Below, in pieces: positions 34,231 to 45,690 of a DNA stretch of 64,000 bases. Origin of the DNA: Oscillospiraceae bacterium. Its GTDB lineage: Bacteria; Bacillota; Clostridia; Oscillospirales; CAG-272. Location: positions 53,256-117,255 of the forward strand of contig SVRK01000002.1 in NCBI GenBank assembly GCA_015064855.1, given 5' to 3'. The notes below the pieces were generated by a model, which ran no database searches, was not told the DNA's origin, and saw only the letters and a program-made list of their open reading frames with translations. The position numbers were made by a program, and so were the translations under genes. The stretch's first letter is position 1; every line of letters begins with the position of its first letter.

Positions 34231-35316
34231 TTAGAATTTTACAGGCTTCGATGCAAGATAACGTTTTACCATCAACGCAACCTTAAATGTGATTGCATGG
34301 TCGAATTCACGAAGGTCAAGACCTGTAATTTTTCTAATTTTTTCAAGTCTGTATACAAGAGTGTTTCTGTGTACGAAAAGCTTTCTTGACGTTTCCGAAA
34401 CGTTTAGGTTGTTATCAAAGAAAACCTGAATTGTTTGAAGTGTTTCCTTATCAAGTGTTTCGAGTGAGCCGTGCTTAAATACCTCTGCTAAGAACATCTC
34501 GCAAAGAGTTGTTGGAAGCTGATAAATAAGACGTCCTATACCAAGGTTTTCATACGTGATGATTTCCTTTTCGTTTTCAAATACCTTGCCAACCTCGATA
34601 GCAATTTGCGATTCCTTATATGAACGCGCAAGGTCCTTAATATTTTCTACAATTGTACCGATACCGATACCAACCTTACAATAAAATTCTGAGCTGATTG
34701 TATCGCAAATATTTTGTGCAATTTGCTCAACGTCGTCACTTGTTGCCTCGTTATCAAGTCCTTTTACAATAACAACGTCCTGTTCACCTGTTGGAATTAT
34801 AAAGTCCTTTGATTTATCAGGAAACATATTTTGAATAACGTCAAATGGTGAAACATCACTTCTTGTGTAGAAGCGAACAAGCAAAGCCACTCTTGGCTCT
34901 GCTCCATCAAAATGAAGCTCCTTGCTTTTTGCATAAATATCACTTGGCAAAATATTGTCCATTATGATATTTTTTATAAATGAGCTTTTATCGCTCTTTT
35001 CATCATAAAAGTCCTTAATATTTGAAAGTGAAATCGCCAAAATAGCAGCATATTTTTCTGCAGTTTTATCTTCGCCCTCTACAAATACCATAAACTCCGG
35101 GTTTGCGCTGTTGCCAATGTGTTGATAGGTATATCCCTCAAGAGCAAAAGCTTCTGTCGCATACGACATTTCTTCCTTTGCCTTTGGGCGTGCTTCACCA
35201 ATCATAGCAAGCTCACTACAAGCGATAACGAAGCCACCGTCGTCAATAACTCCAATAACACGGTCAAGAGCTGAATGCATTTGATGAATTATACCTTGAA
35301 ACAATCTGTTTGACAT
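34231..35316 (-). CDS. CdaR/PucR-type transcriptional regulator
   Basis: 361 residues from the ATG at 35314-35316 with TGGAGG upstream. The N-terminal part (about 1-110) resembles the sugar-diacid recognition (CdaR) sensor. A middle GGDEF-like domain spans about 130-250 (KVGIGIGTIVENIKDLARSYKES). The C-terminal HTH_30 motif of the PucR family is NLNVSETSRKLFVHRNTLVYRLEKI near 300-325. Effector unknown. Three tandem ATTTTGTGCAC-like repeats in its leader may be its own binding site. It heads the unit with the S41 protease, greA and lysS. Confidence 0.87.
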   Translation of the reverse strand: MSNRLFQGIIHQMHSALDRVIGVIDDGGFVIACSELAMIGEARPKAKEEMSYATEAFALEGYTYQHIGNSANPEFMVFVEGEDKTAEKYAAILAISLSNIKDFYDEKSDKSSFIKNIIMDNILPSDIYAKSKELHFDGAEPRVALLVRFYTRSDVSPFDVIQNMFPDKSKDFIIPTGEQDVVIVKGLDNEATSDDVEQIAQNICDTISSEFYCKVGIGIGTIVENIKDLARSYKESQIAIEVGKVFENEKEIITYENLGIGRLIYQLPTTLCEMFLAEVFKHGSLETLDKETLQTIQVFFDNNLNVSETSRKLFVHRNTLVYRLEKIRKITGLDLREFDHAITFKVALMVKRYLASKPVKF

Positions 35317-35351
35317 AGAAACCTCCAATTTGTTCATCTTTTTCATTTGTT

Positions 35352-35383
35352 ATTTTGTACACATTTTTGTGCATTTTGTGCAC
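35352..35383. repeat. Three tandem 10-11-bp repeats in the leader of the CdaR-type gene
   Basis: ATTTTGTACAC (35352-35362), ATTTTTGTGC (35363-35372) and ATTTTGTGCAC (35373-35383) follow one another without gaps, between the promoter and the ribosome site. Related TTTGCACATTTTTTTG lies upstream near 35450. Confidence 0.65.
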
Positions 35384-35394
35384 CTGTATTATCT

Positions 35395-35423
35395 ATATTA
35401 CACTATTTTATTGTCTTTTTCAA
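35395..35423 (-). promoter_or_regulatory. Promoter of the CdaR-type regulator operon
   Basis: TTGAAA (35418-35423), 17-base spacer, TAATAT (35395-35400) on the minus strand. Confidence 0.6.
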
Positions 35424-35498
35424 TAGTTTTTTTGATATTTTTTTGTGGAATTTGCACATTTTTTTGTCAAAATAACCAAAAACGCATTTTTTGCCCGT

Positions 35499-36245
35499 TT
35501 ACATCTCAGTGTGATAAGCAATACAAGAAAGTACAAACGTAGGCGCAGTTTCACATCGTAAAATTCTATTTCCAAGTGTTACACTATATGCGCCTTGCTT
35601 TGATATATACTCTGCCTCACGCTCACTAAATCCACCCTCGGAGCCGATTATTATCGCTATATCATTGTCAATCTTGCTTTCATTTAACACCCTTTTGAGA
35701 GTGATTTCCTTTTCCCTTTCATTACAAAAAATAGTAATAGAGGACTGACAGGCGCTGGCAATCGCTTCTTCAAAATTCATAACGGAACAAATCTGTGGTA
35801 TAATGCCTCTGCCACTTTGCTTTGCCCCACTTTCAGCTATCTTTTGCCATCTTTCTCTTTTCTTTTCCGCATCCTTAGAGTCAAGCCTCACAACACATCT
35901 TTCGCTTCTAAACGGAATTATCTCGCTAACCCCGCATTCTGTTGTTTTTTGGATAATGGTTTCCATTTTATCGCTCTTTGGGAGTGCTTGAAAGAGACGG
36001 ATTTTATATTTTGGTTCGCTTGTTGCCTCGCTCTTCTCAATTACTCTTGCAAAAACCTCTTTTTCAGAAAAACCGATAAGCTCGCAAAGGTAAACCGTTT
36101 TTTGCATATCACACACCTCTATTTTTTCGCCCTCTGCCATGCGAAGCGCTCTTGATATATGATGTGCATCCTCGCCTCTTATTACAATTTCCTTTTGTCC
36201 GTTTTTTTCTAAAACGCTATCCTTTTCTATAAAAAATCTTGGCAT
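35499..36245 (-). CDS. rsmE: 16S rRNA (uracil-1498-N3)-methyltransferase
   Basis: 248 residues. RsmE methylates U1498 of 16S rRNA. The N-terminal PUA-like part has IRGEDAHHISRALRMAEG, and the C-terminal SPOUT knot has IIPFRSERCVV near 105, IIGSEGGFSEREAEY near 200 and the final LGNRILRCETAP motif that binds S-adenosylmethionine. It usually follows prmA in an operon; here a terminator and a separate promoter lie between them. Confidence 0.96.
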   Translation of the reverse strand: MPRFFIEKDSVLEKNGQKEIVIRGEDAHHISRALRMAEGEKIEVCDMQKTVYLCELIGFSEKEVFARVIEKSEATSEPKYKIRLFQALPKSDKMETIIQKTTECGVSEIIPFRSERCVVRLDSKDAEKKRERWQKIAESGAKQSGRGIIPQICSVMNFEEAIASACQSSITIFCNEREKEITLKRVLNESKIDNDIAIIIGSEGGFSEREAEYISKQGAYSVTLGNRILRCETAPTFVLSCIAYHTEM

Positions 36246-36278
36246 TTTTACCTCTTTGCTATAATTATTATTATATTT

Positions 36279-36307
36279 ATATTAACACTATGAAAATATT
36301 TTGTCAA
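36279..36307 (-). promoter_or_regulatory. Promoter of rsmE
   Basis: TTGACA (36302-36307), 17-base spacer, TAATAT (36279-36284) on the minus strand; the start codon lies about 35 bases downstream. Confidence 0.7.
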
Positions 36308-36311
36308 TATA

Positions 36312-36341
36312 AAAAACGCACTACCGAAATAGTGCGTTTTT
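36312..36341 (-). terminator. Terminator after prmA, end of the heat-shock operon
   Basis: AAAAACGCACTA/TAGTGCGTTTTT, a 12-bp stem around CCGAAA, with T run on the minus strand. Confidence 0.85.
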
Positions 36342-36343
36342 AA

Positions 36344-37273
36344 TTAAGCTTTTTTCAAAAGACTGATTGCACACCAGCCGTTTTCGTGAATTTCATCTAC
36401 TATCGAGAATTTATTATCACTTATTGACTTATATACGTCACTGCATCTTTCATCAATTATGCCTGAAATTACAAGTGTTGTTTTATCGTGCATAAATTCA
36501 CCGATGTCGGGTAACATTCTAATAATTATGTCGGCAACGATATTTGCAGTTATAACATCGTATTTTTGTTTCTTTACGCCCTTTAATAGGTCGGAAACCT
36601 CACACTCGATATTTGAAACGTCATTATCCTTTACGTTTTCCCTTGCGACCTTAACGGCAACAGGGTCAATATCGTATGCGTAACATTTATCCGCACCAAG
36701 CTTTGAAGCGCAAATTGCCAAAATTCCGCTACCACAACCAACGTCAAGCATAGTAGAGGTTTTATCAACGTATTTTTCAAGAAGCGTAGCGCAAAGACGA
36801 GTAGTTTCGTGTGTGCCTGTGCCAAATGCCATACCTGGGTCCATTTTTACTATAATTTCGCCATTTTGTGCATCGTATTTTTCCCACATAGGAACAACTA
36901 CAAGATGCTCGCCAATCTTTATAGGCTTATAGTATTGCTTCCAAGAGTCTGCCCAATCCTCCTCGCAGAGAGAAATGAGCTCAATTTTTGCATCTATGCC
37001 AAGTGAGGAAAGACGCTCTCTTATAAATGCTGTATGGTCGGATACAGGCTTGTCGTTAGACACATAAGCGGAAACGGAAACAACCGTTTTATCAGCATTT
37101 AAAACACTCTCGTCAATTAAATCTCCGTATACCCCGTCAAGAATTCTCTCCTCTAAATCGGAATAGTCCTCTATTTGAAGTCCGTTTGAAATCATACTCA
37201 TAACAGCGGTTAATTCATCTAAATTTTCCGTTTTAGACGTTACCTTTATTTGTATCCACTTATTGTCTTCCAT
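36344..37273 (-). CDS. prmA: Ribosomal protein L11 methyltransferase
   Basis: 309 residues, the typical length. PrmA trimethylates ribosomal protein L11. The N-terminal domain docks L11; the C-terminal Rossmann domain shows MDPGMAFGTGTHETTRLC (about 144-161), the SAM-binding LDVGCGSGILAICASKLGA (about 176-194), and NIVADIIIRMLP near 245. It starts eight bases after dnaJ. Confidence 0.96.
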   Translation of the reverse strand: MEDNKWIQIKVTSKTENLDELTAVMSMISNGLQIEDYSDLEERILDGVYGDLIDESVLNADKTVVSVSAYVSNDKPVSDHTAFIRERLSSLGIDAKIELISLCEEDWADSWKQYYKPIKIGEHLVVVPMWEKYDAQNGEIIVKMDPGMAFGTGTHETTRLCATLLEKYVDKTSTMLDVGCGSGILAICASKLGADKCYAYDIDPVAVKVARENVKDNDVSNIECEVSDLLKGVKKQKYDVITANIVADIIIRMLPDIGEFMHDKTTLVISGIIDERCSDVYKSISDNKFSIVDEIHENGWCAISLLKKA

Positions 37274-37281
37274 ATCGCACC

Positions 37282-38406
37282 TTACTTTCTAAATTTCTTA
37301 AAAAATCCGCTCTTTTTTGCAAAGTTTTTATCCTGACAGCTTTCCGCAAATGCGCGCATAAGCTTCTTTTGTTCACTGTTTAAGCCCTTTGGTGTTTCAA
37401 CCACAACCTTAACGTATAGGTTGCCCTTGCCCTTTGAATTGAGCATTTGAACACCCTTTTGCTTTACTGTAAATACAGCACCTGTTTGAGTTCCCTCGGG
37501 AATTGTCAAATCAACCTCGCCCTCAAGCGTGGGTATCTTTATTTCAGCACCGAGCGCTGCATCTGCAAATGTAATCGGAACCTCACAATATAAGTCGTAT
37601 CCATCGCGCTCAAACAAGGTATGAGGACGAACTGTAACAAGAATGATAAGGTCACCGGGATAGCCACCGTTTTTGCCCTCGTGTCCTTGACCGCGCAAAA
37701 CAACTCTTTGTCCATCGTCAATTCCTGCCGGGATTGAAACGTTAAGCTTTTTATTTATTTTTACAAGTCCCTTACCCTTACAGTTTCCACAAGGCTTTCT
37801 TATAATCTTACCTGTGCCGTTACATTCAGGGCACTGACGTGTGGTTTGAGTCATACCAAAAATGGTTCTTTGCTGAACGGTAACAGTTCCTCTACCGTTA
37901 CACTTGCCGCATTTATCAATACTAGAGCCCTTTTCAGCACCGGAGCCACCACAATCGTCACATTTTTGAATTTTCGGGAAGTTTATTTCCTCTTTGCAAC
38001 CAAAAACAGCCTCTTCAAATGAAATTGAAACTCTAATGGTTATATCATCTCCGTCAATAGGCGCATTCGCACGGCTTGCGCGAGAAGAACCGCCACCGAA
38101 AATGGAGGAGAAAATATCGTTCATATCAAAGCCGTCAAAGCCACCGAAGCCACTTGCGCCATATCCGCCTGCGCTTGGGTCAAATGCCGCGTGACCGAAT
38201 TGGTCGTATTTTGCTTTCTTTTCTTCATCAGAAAGAATGGAATAAGCCTCGTTTACCTCCTTGAACTTCTGCTCCGCCTCGGCGTTGCCGGGGTTCATAT
38301 CGGGATGGTATTGCTTTGCCATTTTACGATAAGCTTTTTTTATTTCGTCTTGGCTTGCGCTTTTGTCAATGCCAAGCGTTTCATAGTAATCTCTTTTGTC
38401 TGCCAT
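37282..38406 (-). CDS. dnaJ: Chaperone DnaJ (Hsp40)
   Basis: 374 residues. DnaJ stimulates the DnaK ATPase and delivers substrates. The J domain (about 4-70) has the HPD motif in [11 protein letters not shown]; a Gly/Phe-rich linker follows (about 75-115); four CxxCxGxG zinc motifs lie at about 145-215 ([32 protein letters not shown]); the C-terminal substrate-binding domains complete the type I layout. All parts are intact. Confidence 0.98.
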   Translation of the reverse strand: MADKRDYYETLGIDKSASQDEIKKAYRKMAKQYHPDMNPGNAEAEQKFKEVNEAYSILSDEEKKAKYDQFGHAAFDPSAGGYGASGFGGFDGFDMNDIFSSIFGGGSSRASRANAPIDGDDITIRVSISFEEAVFGCKEEINFPKIQKCDDCGGSGAEKGSSIDKCGKCNGRGTVTVQQRTIFGMTQTTRQCPECNGTGKIIRKPCGNCKGKGLVKINKKLNVSIPAGIDDGQRVVLRGQGHEGKNGGYPGDLIILVTVRPHTLFERDGYDLYCEVPITFADAALGAEIKIPTLEGEVDLTIPEGTQTGAVFTVKQKGVQMLNSKGKGNLYVKVVVETPKGLNSEQKKLMRAFAESCQDKNFAKKSGFFKKFRK

Positions 38407-38480
38407 CTTAAATCCAATCTAGTAGAAATTTATTGTTAATCAAATTTGTACTCGAAAATAGTTTTTCTATATACCCATTT

Positions 38481-38506
38481 GGGACTGCCGAATTTTCGGC
38501 AGTCCC
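38481..38506. other. Strong hairpin between dnaK and dnaJ
   Basis: GGGACTGCCGAA-tt-TTCGGCAGTCCC, a 12-bp perfect stem. No T run follows on the minus strand, so it is more likely an mRNA processing or stability element than a full terminator. Confidence 0.7.
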
Positions 38507-38520
38507 TTGGTATTTATTAA

Positions 38521-40374
<1,854 letters not shown>

Positions 40375-40416
40375 TTATTTATTTTTACGCTTTTCGCGTT
40401 TTGTACTAAGTTAATT

Positions 40417-40439
40417 GAAGCCAATAGCTCCTTGGCTTC
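40417..40439. other. Hairpin between grpE and dnaK
   Basis: GAAGCCAA/TTGGCTTC, an 8-bp stem in the 108-base gap, without a following T run. It could be a processing site that sets different grpE and dnaK mRNA levels. Confidence 0.5.
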
Positions 40440-40461
40440 GCTAAAGACGACACGCAATATG

Positions 40462-40989
40462 TCAATTTGCAACCTTTACCATTGCATATCTTACTACTCT
40501 TTCACCAAGAATATAGCCCTTTTGGAAAACCTCAACGATTTCGCCCTCGCCATATGTCTCGTCGTCTATATGCATTACCGCATTGTGAATATTAGGGTCA
40601 AAGGTTTTTGTTTCTATTTCCTTTACTCCCATTTTTTCAAGAGTTTGATGAACAGATGCTATAATAAGCTCCATTCCCTTTTTAGTGCCCTCATCACTTG
40701 CATATTCAAGCGCTCTTTCAACGTTATCAACAACCGGTAAAAGCTGTTTTACGGCATCAAGATAAGCATCTTGATAAATTGAATCGCGCTCCTTTAGAGT
40801 TCTTTTTCTAAAGTTATCATATTCAGCAACTATTCTTAAATATTTATCCGTTGCCTCGGCACATCTTGCTTCAAGCTCGTTTATTCTTTCTTCACTTTTG
40901 TCTACCTCAACAGCTTCGTCAACTGTTTCGGTAGATTCTGTGCTTTCCGTAACTTCTTCTTTTACGTCTTTATTTTCGTTTTTCTTCAT
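40462..40989 (-). CDS. grpE: Nucleotide exchange factor GrpE
   Basis: 175 residues. GrpE releases ADP from DnaK. An acidic N-terminal stretch and long coiled coil (EERINELEARCAEATDKYLRI) precede YDNFRKRTLKERD and the C-terminal beta-domain with the PNIHNAVMH and GYILGERVVRYAMVKV motifs. Its ATG shares one base with the hrcA stop (TAATG). Confidence 0.97.
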   Translation of the reverse strand: MKKNENKDVKEEVTESTESTETVDEAVEVDKSEERINELEARCAEATDKYLRIVAEYDNFRKRTLKERDSIYQDAYLDAVKQLLPVVDNVERALEYASDEGTKKGMELIIASVHQTLEKMGVKEIETKTFDPNIHNAVMHIDDETYGEGEIVEVFQKGYILGERVVRYAMVKVAN

Positions 40990-42098
40990 TATTCTTCATC
41001 ACTTTCTTCTGTTTTTGCGCTGGGTAAAGCATTTAGATCCGAGAGCTTACTGATTTCCTCTGAAAGCTGGTCAATTGTCGAAAGCACCTTTGAATAGTCC
41101 ATTCTGCAAGGTCCTATAATTCCAATCGCGCCGATTGTTTTTCCGTTTAGCTTCAGATTTTTATATATAAGCGTGGAGTCATCCATAATCTTAACCATAT
41201 TTTCGGAGCCGATAAAGATTTTTGTATCATCGTCACTTTGATCTATGGTGCTAACTGCTCTTATGATATCTTCCTTATTTTCAATAGTTGATATCATTTT
41301 TTGAAGCTTATCAAGATTTTTATATTCGGGATATTCAAGCAACCTGTTTACGCCCTCAAACTTAATTTCAGAGCCAAGCTCATTCATCGTTTCGTAGATG
41401 CTTTTTATTGTGGTTGAAACAATGCTTTCTGCCTTTTCCGCGCTTACATCTATCATTTCCTTTAGCTGTAAATTCATAGACATCATAAGTTGGATGTTTA
41501 CTCCTTCTATGCTGACTCCCGAAAGGTTTTCATTCAGCACCTTGGAAAGAGCCGATATCTCATCAGGGAAAACATCAAATCCAACACTAACCTTTTTGGT
41601 TTTTACGGATTCCGTGCCTTGTGTTATCATAACTATTAGATAGGTGTGAGTATCGAGATAAACCGCTTCGTATTTTTTTATAGCTATGCTAGCGGGACGT
41701 GGTCGCAAGGACAGCGCCGTATAATTGGTCATAGCTGAAGCCACCTTCGTTGCGTTGTCAAGAATTTTATCAATTTCCGACATTTTGAAGGATAGGAGCT
41801 TTTTAAGCTCTCCGGCTTCCTTCGTTTTAGTATCATATTGAGACACCAACGAGTCAACGTAAAATCTATAGCCAAGCTCTGAAGGGATACGACCTGCTGA
41901 TGTATGTGGCTTTTCAAGATATCCAAGCTCCTCGAGCTCTGCCATTTCGTTTCTAATCGTAGCTGACGAATAAGCAATATCGGTTTCTTGCGTCAAATAC
42001 TTTGAGCCAACAGGCTCACCAAGCTTAATATGCGCTTCAACTATGGCTTTTAATATAAGTTTTTTTCTATCGCTTAAAACAACATCATCAAAGCTCAT
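40989..42098 (-). CDS. hrcA: Heat-inducible transcription repressor HrcA
   Basis: 369 residues. HrcA binds the CIRCE operator and represses class I heat-shock genes. The N-terminal winged helix has LILKAIVEAHIKLGEPVGSKYL and SSATIRNEMAELEELGYLEKPHTSAGR (about 45-71). The GAF-like middle and C-terminal parts end with MDYSKVLSTIDQLSEEI. It is the first gene of the hrcA-grpE-dnaK-dnaJ-prmA operon and has AAGGAGG upstream. Confidence 0.97.
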   Translation of the reverse strand: MSFDDVVLSDRKKLILKAIVEAHIKLGEPVGSKYLTQETDIAYSSATIRNEMAELEELGYLEKPHTSAGRIPSELGYRFYVDSLVSQYDTKTKEAGELKKLLSFKMSEIDKILDNATKVASAMTNYTALSLRPRPASIAIKKYEAVYLDTHTYLIVMITQGTESVKTKKVSVGFDVFPDEISALSKVLNENLSGVSIEGVNIQLMMSMNLQLKEMIDVSAEKAESIVSTTIKSIYETMNELGSEIKFEGVNRLLEYPEYKNLDKLQKMISTIENKEDIIRAVSTIDQSDDDTKIFIGSENMVKIMDDSTLIYKNLKLNGKTIGAIGIIGPCRMDYSKVLSTIDQLSEEISKLSDLNALPSAKTEESDEE

Positions 42099-42118
42099 TT
42101 TCTCGCCTCCTTACGTTG

Positions 42119-42145
42119 TTAGCACTCACAAACAGCAAGTGCTAA
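42119..42145. promoter_or_regulatory. CIRCE operator
   Basis: TTAGCACTC-N9-AAGTGCTAA; the consensus is TTAGCACTC-N9-GAGTGCTAA, so there is one mismatch. It lies between the promoter and the hrcA ribosome site, as expected for HrcA autoregulation. Confidence 0.95.
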
Positions 42146-42156
42146 ACTCTATGAAT

Positions 42157-42185
42157 ACTATACCACCTAATTTCAAGTTTGTCAA
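42157..42185 (-). promoter_or_regulatory. Promoter of the heat-shock operon
   Basis: TTGACA (42180-42185), 17-base spacer, TATAGT (42157-42162) on the minus strand, directly upstream of CIRCE. Confidence 0.85.
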
Positions 42186-42310
42186 TAGGTTTTTCAAATT
42201 TTTTTCAAACTTTTTTAGCAAACAAGCTTTTCGAGTGCTTGATGTGTTTTTCGTGCTAAAAACTGGCATTTTTCTACATTATTTATATACTAAAATATAA
42301 TTAAAACAAA

Positions 42311-42336
42311 AAACGCACATCAAGCGATGTGCGTTT
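42311..42336 (-). terminator. Terminator of the clan-A glycosidase gene
   Basis: AAACGCACATC/GATGTGCGTTT, an 11-bp stem with a four-base loop and T-rich sequence after it on the minus strand. Confidence 0.82.
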
Positions 42337-42349
42337 CTATTTAGTTAAT

Positions 42350-45300
42350 TTATTTTACAACAACGTATGATGGGTTTTCGGTAACTGTAATTGTTACATA
42401 GCCATCTTCGATTTGAACGTTCTTTGAAACACCGTCAATGTCGCCGTTCTTTGCTGTTGTATGAATAGCAGAATTGCCGTCAACCTTTAACTTGAAGTTT
42501 TCAACAACTGTACCATCAGATGTTGGGCACCATACAGCGTAACCAACTTGACCCTTACCGTCTGAGAATTCATAAATCCACACATCCGGATTTCCAGAGT
42601 CAATTTCCTTAACGAAGGTCATATGACCAATTGTTTCGGAAAGTGTGTACATATAGAAGTAACCATCCTTTGGAAGGTACTCTGTTTCTGTTGTGATACC
42701 GGAATAATCTTTATCAGGATCGCTAGTATTCTGTTTCTTCACTTCAGTATTATCATCAACCTTGTAGTACTTAACTACCTCATCAGCACCTTCACCAGTA
42801 GTAACCTTGTATACCCAGAACTTTTCGCCTTCTGCTTTGCCCTCTTCATCATGCATTTGAGCCTTGAGAATTGGCCAGTTATCCTCTGTATAAGGAGCAT
42901 ACCAAATACCACATGTACCATACTTACCGATAGCCGTTGCTTCGTTTGAACCTACGTCCTCGCACATGTACATTGTTGCTTTGTCAACACCACATGCTGA
43001 GAGTAACAAGTATGCACGTGTTAACCACATACCTTGGATTTCACGAGCTCTTAATACCTTCTCGTAATCGGAAATTATGCCGTCCCCGTTTGCATCCTTA
43101 GTATTATATGCGTGTGCCGATGTCATTGTTTCATATGATTGGTTTGTATCCCAACCGAACTCAGTAAGCCATACCTCAACCTCAGGATAGTACTTATCTC
43201 TATATTGAACGAGAGGTGAGAGTGAGCCGATAAGGTCAAATTCCTCAGGGCTTACACCAACGATAATTTGTTGACCGTTCATTGTGAAGTATTTGCCGAA
43301 ATATGTATGAACGTTAAATGCATCCATAGCAATGCAGTTATCTGTTCTGTTTGCTCTCATCCAGTAAGCCATTGACATAATGTATCTACTACCAACACCT
43401 GCAAGACCTGCCATTGCAAGCTTGATATCAGGGTCAGCGTTCTTACCGCCAAATGGATAAGAGAAGCTATTTGGATTATAAATGTCTGCAAGAAGCGTTC
43501 TTTGGTGTCCGTCATATGCTGCAGATTGCAAAGCCGCGAGCTGATATGGTGTTGCACCCGCTGCGTCCTCACCGTTAGGCTCGTTACCAAGCTCAATCCA
43601 CTGAATGTAGCCACGGCCAGCTGTTGTGCCAGCAACTGCATCAGAGTGAGCAATCATATTTTCAACGAGATAACCCATCTTACTGCTACCGTAACGTGCA
43701 GAGTATTGATAGATTAAGTCAGCGTATGCAGCGTATGTAGATGGGAGATATTTTTCTTCCCAAGATGCAATTGTGCCAGAAAGCTTGCCCTCAAAATCAT
43801 CATAAAGTCTTGCTGGGCTAGAGCCCTCATTCCATTGTAAGCAAGGAATAACAAGGAAGCCTGCCTCGCTATATGTCTTATAAGCTGCGTCAAAGTTACC
43901 AACAACAGTGTTTACAAGGTTAACAGCTTTTCCTGGGAATGAGCCGTTTGAATATGACCAACCAACGTTATGATATTCACGAATTACATATGAGCAAGCG
44001 AGCTGTTCAACTGAACAGTTACCGCCACCGCCGGCAACGAAGCCGCATTGTCCCATCATCTCACCGATAGTAGGACGCTTATGGCTTGTTGTTTCTTTGA
44101 TTTCCATATTTTCGCTCTCGCCAACTGCATAGCCGGAAACTACAACCTCAACTGGAGCTTGACCGTCAATAAATTCAACTTGAACGTATCTAACCTCTGC
44201 ATTTATTGGGAACGTGGTAACGTACTCAGCCTCAAGGTCTTCAGCCTTAACTACGTATTCAATATCCCAATGCTCAGGTGTTTGGAAGTTTGCATCATTC
44301 TTTGAAGCGCGTATAACTACATCGTATGTCTTTGCGCCATAGTAGAGCATAACGCTGTCAACATAATAAACGTACTCAAGGTCAATTATCGGAGCTAATT
44401 TTGTGCCATAACGCTCGTCTGTTTCCGTCTTTGTATAGTTCGGGAATACGTGACCCTTTTCATACCAGAATTGTTGAATTTGTGACATTGGAATATAGTT
44501 AAACTCATCCATTGTTGGAGCAACGAAATCTTGCTCATCAATAATTTTTCCTAAGTCTCTGTTAGTTTCACCAGATACTATATGTTGTGGATTATTGTTA
44601 TCACGAACAATAGCCTCAATACCACCCGCTCTTACAGTAACGAATTCAGATTCACCAAAATCGTTTTTCGCTGTCATTGCAAAGAAGTATTTGTTATCGG
44701 CATCCGCTGTCATTCCATCAACAACGATTGTCTTTATTTCTCCACTACCTGTAACTTCGCAATCAACGATAGTTGCCTTGCTATAATTCTTTGAAGTGAT
44801 TTCCTTCTTGGAATATCTAATTTCATAGTCAGAAATATCGCCAAGCGCATTAACCTTTAAAGTGATTTTTCCATTTTCAAGCTTTGCAATACGGAAATAC
44901 TTCAAAACAGGAATAGATTTGAACTCAAGCTCGCTGGCTGAGCCTGTGCTATCTGTATCTGTGTTACCTGTATCTGTGCTTCCTGATGAACCAGAGTCAG
45001 TGCTTGTATCAGTATTAGATTCTCCACCATCAGATTCTGTGTCAGTATTGCTTTCGCTTTCATCATCTGTTGATGAATCGGTATTGCTACCTTCACTCTC
45101 TGTGTCAGATTCATCCTCAACGGAGCCGTCTGCCCAAGTTGCTACAAAAGTAACGTCTTCTGTAACTAAATAAGGAAATTCAACTGCTTCGCCATCAACT
45201 GTCCAAGCGACAAATTCCGTTCCTTCCTTTGTAGGAGCCGGAAGCTCATCAATTTCCTCGTTGAGATTCCACTCAAATACCTTTTCATAGCCCTCGGGTA

Positions 45301-45460
45301 GTTCGCCACCGTTGAGCTTCAAGGTTACCGTTGCTACCGTATCCTCGGTATCGGTGTTTGTATCAGTGTTGTTATCCGAGCAACCGCACGATGCGATAAT
45401 TGGCACAATCAAGCAAATGCAAATTGCCAAAATAATCACTGAAAGCCATCTTTTACTCAT
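42350..45460 (-). CDS. Clan-A glycoside hydrolase lipoprotein with InlB-type repeat
   Basis: 1036 residues. The signal peptide ends in the lipobox IASC. An InlB/Flg_new beta-grasp repeat spans about 43-112. A Ser/Thr/Asp/Glu/Gly-rich linker (about 113-175) projects the rest from the surface. A fibronectin-III-like segment (about 180-275) and a possible F5/8-type beta-sandwich (about 330-460) follow. The TIM barrel holds WIELGNEPNG near 625 (acid/base Glu) and EVWLTEFGWDT near 760 (nucleophile Glu), the pair expected for clan GH-A. Family and substrate are not clear. Monocistronic, with promoter at 45517-45545 and a GGAGG site. Confidence 0.82.
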   Translation of the reverse strand: MSKRWLSVIILAICICLIVPIIASCGCSDNNTDTNTDTEDTVATVTLKLNGGELPEGYEKVFEWNLNEEIDELPAPTKEGTEFVAWTVDGEAVEFPYLVTEDVTFVATWADGSVEDESDTESEGSNTDSSTDDESESNTDTESDGGESNTDTSTDSGSSGSTDTGNTDTDSTGSASELEFKSIPVLKYFRIAKLENGKITLKVNALGDISDYEIRYSKKEITSKNYSKATIVDCEVTGSGEIKTIVVDGMTADADNKYFFAMTAKNDFGESEFVTVRAGGIEAIVRDNNNPQHIVSGETNRDLGKIIDEQDFVAPTMDEFNYIPMSQIQQFWYEKGHVFPNYTKTETDERYGTKLAPIIDLEYVYYVDSVMLYYGAKTYDVVIRASKNDANFQTPEHWDIEYVVKAEDLEAEYVTTFPINAEVRYVQVEFIDGQAPVEVVVSGYAVGESENMEIKETTSHKRPTIGEMMGQCGFVAGGGGNCSVEQLACSYVIREYHNVGWSYSNGSFPGKAVNLVNTVVGNFDAAYKTYSEAGFLVIPCLQWNEGSSPARLYDDFEGKLSGTIASWEEKYLPSTYAAYADLIYQYSARYGSSKMGYLVENMIAHSDAVAGTTAGRGYIQWIELGNEPNGEDAAGATPYQLAALQSAAYDGHQRTLLADIYNPNSFSYPFGGKNADPDIKLAMAGLAGVGSRYIMSMAYWMRANRTDNCIAMDAFNVHTYFGKYFTMNGQQIIVGVSPEEFDLIGSLSPLVQYRDKYYPEVEVWLTEFGWDTNQSYETMTSAHAYNTKDANGDGIISDYEKVLRAREIQGMWLTRAYLLLSACGVDKATMYMCEDVGSNEATAIGKYGTCGIWYAPYTEDNWPILKAQMHDEEGKAEGEKFWVYKVTTGEGADEVVKYYKVDDNTEVKKQNTSDPDKDYSGITTETEYLPKDGYFYMYTLSETIGHMTFVKEIDSGNPDVWIYEFSDGKGQVGYAVWCPTSDGTVVENFKLKVDGNSAIHTTAKNGDIDGVSKNVQIEDGYVTITVTENPSYVVVK

Positions 45461-45516
45461 TTGTTTTCCTCCGAATAAGTTTTGCTACATATTTATTAAA
45501 ATATTAATACACATAT

Positions 45517-45545
45517 ATGATACTACAAAACCAATTCTTTGTCAA
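45517..45545 (-). promoter_or_regulatory. Promoter of the clan-A glycosidase gene
   Basis: TTGACA (45540-45545), 17-base spacer, TATCAT (45517-45522) on the minus strand. Confidence 0.7.
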
Positions 45546-45690
45546 GCGAGTTTATACTTATTTAACAAAATTTTCTTATAAATTTAGCGAGTTCTGTGCA
45601 ACTTTATTAAAAATGCCCAAAAAATCCTCTTTTGCGAGAGTCAAAACAAAAGCATTTTTGGTGATTTTGCCATATCTTCTATACTGCTTA

